In this document: positions 62,633 through 64,000 of the stretch, in pieces
Layout of the letters: the number at the start of each line of letters is the position of its first letter
How positions within the stretch are numbered: the first letter of the stretch is position 1
Source of the DNA: Paenibacillus glycinis
GTDB taxonomy: Bacteria; Bacillota; Bacilli; Paenibacillales; Paenibacillaceae
DNA length: 64,000 bases
Reading direction: 5' to 3'
Assembly: GCF_009909185.1 (NCBI RefSeq)
Contig: NZ_JAAAMV010000017.1
Location: 62,001 to 126,000 of the forward strand
Translations under genes and position numbers: made by a program
Notes under the pieces: model-generated
The model's input: only the letters and a program-made list of their open reading frames with translations
Database searches by the model: none
What the model was told of the DNA's origin: nothing

Positions 62633-63574
62633 ATTACGACGTCCAATTCTTCCCACGATGACAATAGAGAGAACGTTTACTTATTTCCTAACATGCTCGA
62701 CCAGTACCAAAATCACCTCACCCGGCTTCTGGAGTCCGAGCAATACGGCGAAGCGAAGGATCTGCTGCGCTTTCTGCTCCATTGCCAAGGCGAGGAGAAG
62801 CGGCATTACGAAGAGTGGAGCAATCTGCTGACTTGGCTTGACGTCGCCTTCCCCGGATACGAGAGCACGGGAAAAGGCACGACCGCATACATAGAAGACG
62901 AAGACAACGAGGACGCGCTCCGCGAGCGGGCGCTCGCCCCGCCGGAGTACGACGAGGACTACGTGCAGCAGGTGCTGTATATCATGCAGCATCATCCCGT
63001 GGCGGACCAGCAGCTGCTAGCCCTGGAACGCGCGGCGTATTTGACGCATCCGGGCGTCGACGAGGTCATCCTGAACTGGCTGACGAGCGCGGAGCTTCAT
63101 CCGGAGCTGCAGTTCAAGGCGCTGCAATGCCTGAAGAAGCGGGGCGTGACGGGGACGGTCGGTCTCGAGCGGATGGGCGAGTTCGTGGAGCTGGAGATCG
63201 AAGCGACCCCGCTTTCCATGGAAGAATTCCCGCCGGTCGTGACCAGGGTCGTCGAACGGGTAGAGTCCGTGACCGAAGTGATCGAGGTGTCCCTGCCTCA
63301 TTTCGCGCGCGAGTTATGGAAAGAGTGCCTGCAATGCATTTACGGCACGACGGCGTACGAACGGCTGCAGAACGACGACGACGAGACGGTGGACAGCTAT
63401 TCCGCCGCGCTTCACCAAGTTTTGGAATTATCGCTTTACGGACGGGTCAACGACGACGAAGTCCGGGATACATACGGCATTACGGACGCGCTCCGCTTCC
63501 GGTACGAACAGGCTTGCCGGACGCTTCGCCAAATCGTGCAATTGCGTTTGGAGGACGACGGGGGCAAGTCTTGA
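62633..63574 (+). CDS. ysoA: YsoA-like protein (helical repeat), possible ATT start
   Basis: A protein of about 313 residues, rich in helices and in Leu, Glu and Asp (QNHLTRLLESEQYGEAKDLL, VLYIMQHHPVADQQLLALE, ELHPELQFKALQCLKKRG), which looks like a TPR/HEAT-type scaffold. Its place directly before tig is that of ysoA in Bacillus. The start is a problem: the frame opens at ATG 62546, but the promoter at 62567-62575 lies inside it. The only strong ribosome site, AAGGCGGTGA, is at 62619-62628 and points to ATT at 62633. Otherwise ATG 62693 would remove about 20 residues without any site. Confidence 0.75.
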   Translation: MTTSNSSHDDNRENVYLFPNMLDQYQNHLTRLLESEQYGEAKDLLRFLLHCQGEEKRHYEEWSNLLTWLDVAFPGYESTGKGTTAYIEDEDNEDALRERALAPPEYDEDYVQQVLYIMQHHPVADQQLLALERAAYLTHPGVDEVILNWLTSAELHPELQFKALQCLKKRGVTGTVGLERMGEFVELEIEATPLSMEEFPPVVTRVVERVESVTEVIEVSLPHFARELWKECLQCIYGTTAYERLQNDDDETVDSYSAALHQVLELSLYGRVNDDEVRDTYGITDALRFRYEQACRTLRQIVQLRLEDDGGKS

Positions 63575-63599
63575 TATTCGTCTGATTGTTGAGTATAAT
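63571..63599 (+). promoter_or_regulatory. Promoter of tig
   Basis: TTGATA (63571-63576), a 17-base spacer and TATAAT (63594-63599) form a strong sigma-A promoter that begins in the stop region of the preceding gene. Confidence 0.85.
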
Positions 63600-63665
63600 A
63601 GAATGGTTTATTACGGGTAAGATCTGACGCAGAAGCGTTATTTAATTTGGAGGGGAAAGCATAAC

Positions 63666-64000
63666 ATGACAGCAACATGGGAAAAAATAGACAAGAATCT
63701 TGTCTCGATCAACGTTGAAGTTGAGGCAGGACAAGTTAACGAAGCGATCGACAAAGCATTCAAGAAGGTCGTTCAGAAAGTAAACGTTCCCGGTTTCCGC
63801 AAAGGCAAAGTGCCGCGGAGCATTTTCGAAGCCCGTTTCGGCATCGAAAGCCTGTACCAAGACGCGATCGACATCCTGCTTCCCGATACCTACTCGGAAG
63901 CGCTGAAAGAAACCGGCGTGTTCCCGGTCGACCGTCCGGAGATCGACGTCGAGCAATTCGCGAAAGGCCAGACGTTCAAGTACACCGCCAAAGTAACGGT
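63666..64000 (+). CDS. tig: Trigger factor, 5' part (cut by the window end)
   Basis: The first 111 residues of trigger factor, the ribosome-bound chaperone that meets nascent chains. The N-terminal domain is clear: [20 protein letters not shown] and the ribosome-docking signature [22 protein letters not shown] 63666 has GGAGGGG upstream. The peptidyl-prolyl isomerase and C-terminal domains lie beyond the window. In Bacillus clpX follows. Confidence 0.97.
   Translation, partial: MTATWEKIDKNLVSINVEVEAGQVNEAIDKAFKKVVQKVNVPGFRKGKVPRSIFEARFGIESLYQDAIDILLPDTYSEALKETGVFPVDRPEIDVEQFAKGQTFKYTAKVT

Overview
The window looks like chromosomal DNA of a GC-rich, spore-forming member of the Firmicutes, most likely Paenibacillaceae (Paenibacillus or Cohnella type). 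Three things support this. The germination lipoprotein GerM sits directly before rph and an rdgB/ysnA-type gene, and a ysoA-like gene sits directly before tig, both as in Bacillus. The haem operon is hemE-hemH-hemY of the Gram-positive coproporphyrin type. Almost every gene has a strong GGAGG-type ribosome binding site, and factor-independent terminators are frequent. Because the DNA is GC-rich, most long antisense reading frames are shadows of real genes. I see no IS element, no CRISPR array, no rRNA operon and no prophage block; one tRNA-Arg is present.

Layout. 1-7.1 kb (minus strand): a Fur-controlled haem-degrading-type flavin-fold gene with a DinB-like gene behind it, then a stand-alone NRPS-like adenylation/carrier/reductase enzyme preceded by a chemoreceptor. 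7.1-11.9 kb: a 0.6 kb control region and ilvD, then a TetR regulator with a YhgE-like membrane protein, then a VOC protein. 12.1-15.4 kb (minus): an ABC exporter operon headed by an exported NEW3-type protein. 15.5-20.5 kb: an ECF sigma/anti-sigma pair, a PLD-Excalibur lipoprotein and a large PAS-GGDEF protein. 20.5-22.9 kb: a divergent TetR/MFS efflux pair. 23-26.8 kb: two phytanoyl-CoA-dioxygenase-family genes framed by two AraC regulators. 27-33.5 kb: a metallophosphoesterase, a membrane-anchored alpha/beta hydrolase, a FucU-type mutarotase and a GH36 alpha-galactosidase.

33.6-38.5 kb holds many small genes: holin-like, YhjD-like, a CuA-site cupredoxin, Dabb, a HEPN/DUF86 protein that has lost its catalytic histidine, a SufR-like regulator with an unusual repeat-bearing leader, and ytxG/ytxH-like genes. 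38.6-41 kb: an AraC regulator divergent from a GH4 alpha-galactosidase. 41.2-49.8 kb: racE, a LysM-M14 peptidase of the spore-cortex type, small conserved genes, an LTA synthase, an RlmL-type methyltransferase, an O-methyltransferase and an MFS transporter. 49.9-53.5 kb: hemE-hemH-hemY. 53.6-56.9 kb: pgpA-like, gerM, rph and rdgB. 57-64 kb: an AsnO-like asparagine synthetase, two overlapping small unknown genes, an amidohydrolase, a general-stress SDR, tRNA-Arg(TCT), a ysoA-like gene that may start with ATT, and the 5' part of tig.

The clearest functional themes are iron and haem (Fur promoter with the HugZ-like gene; hemEHY), galactoside use (GH36, GH4, AraC), envelope and spore functions (LtaS, the M14 peptidase, GerM, the ABC exporter) and housekeeping. 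The parts least explained by known systems are the micro-ORF under the Fur promoter, the stand-alone NRPS-like reductase, the solitary degenerate HEPN protein, the repeat leader of the SufR-like gene, and the 27-bp tandem repeat between the two PhyH genes.
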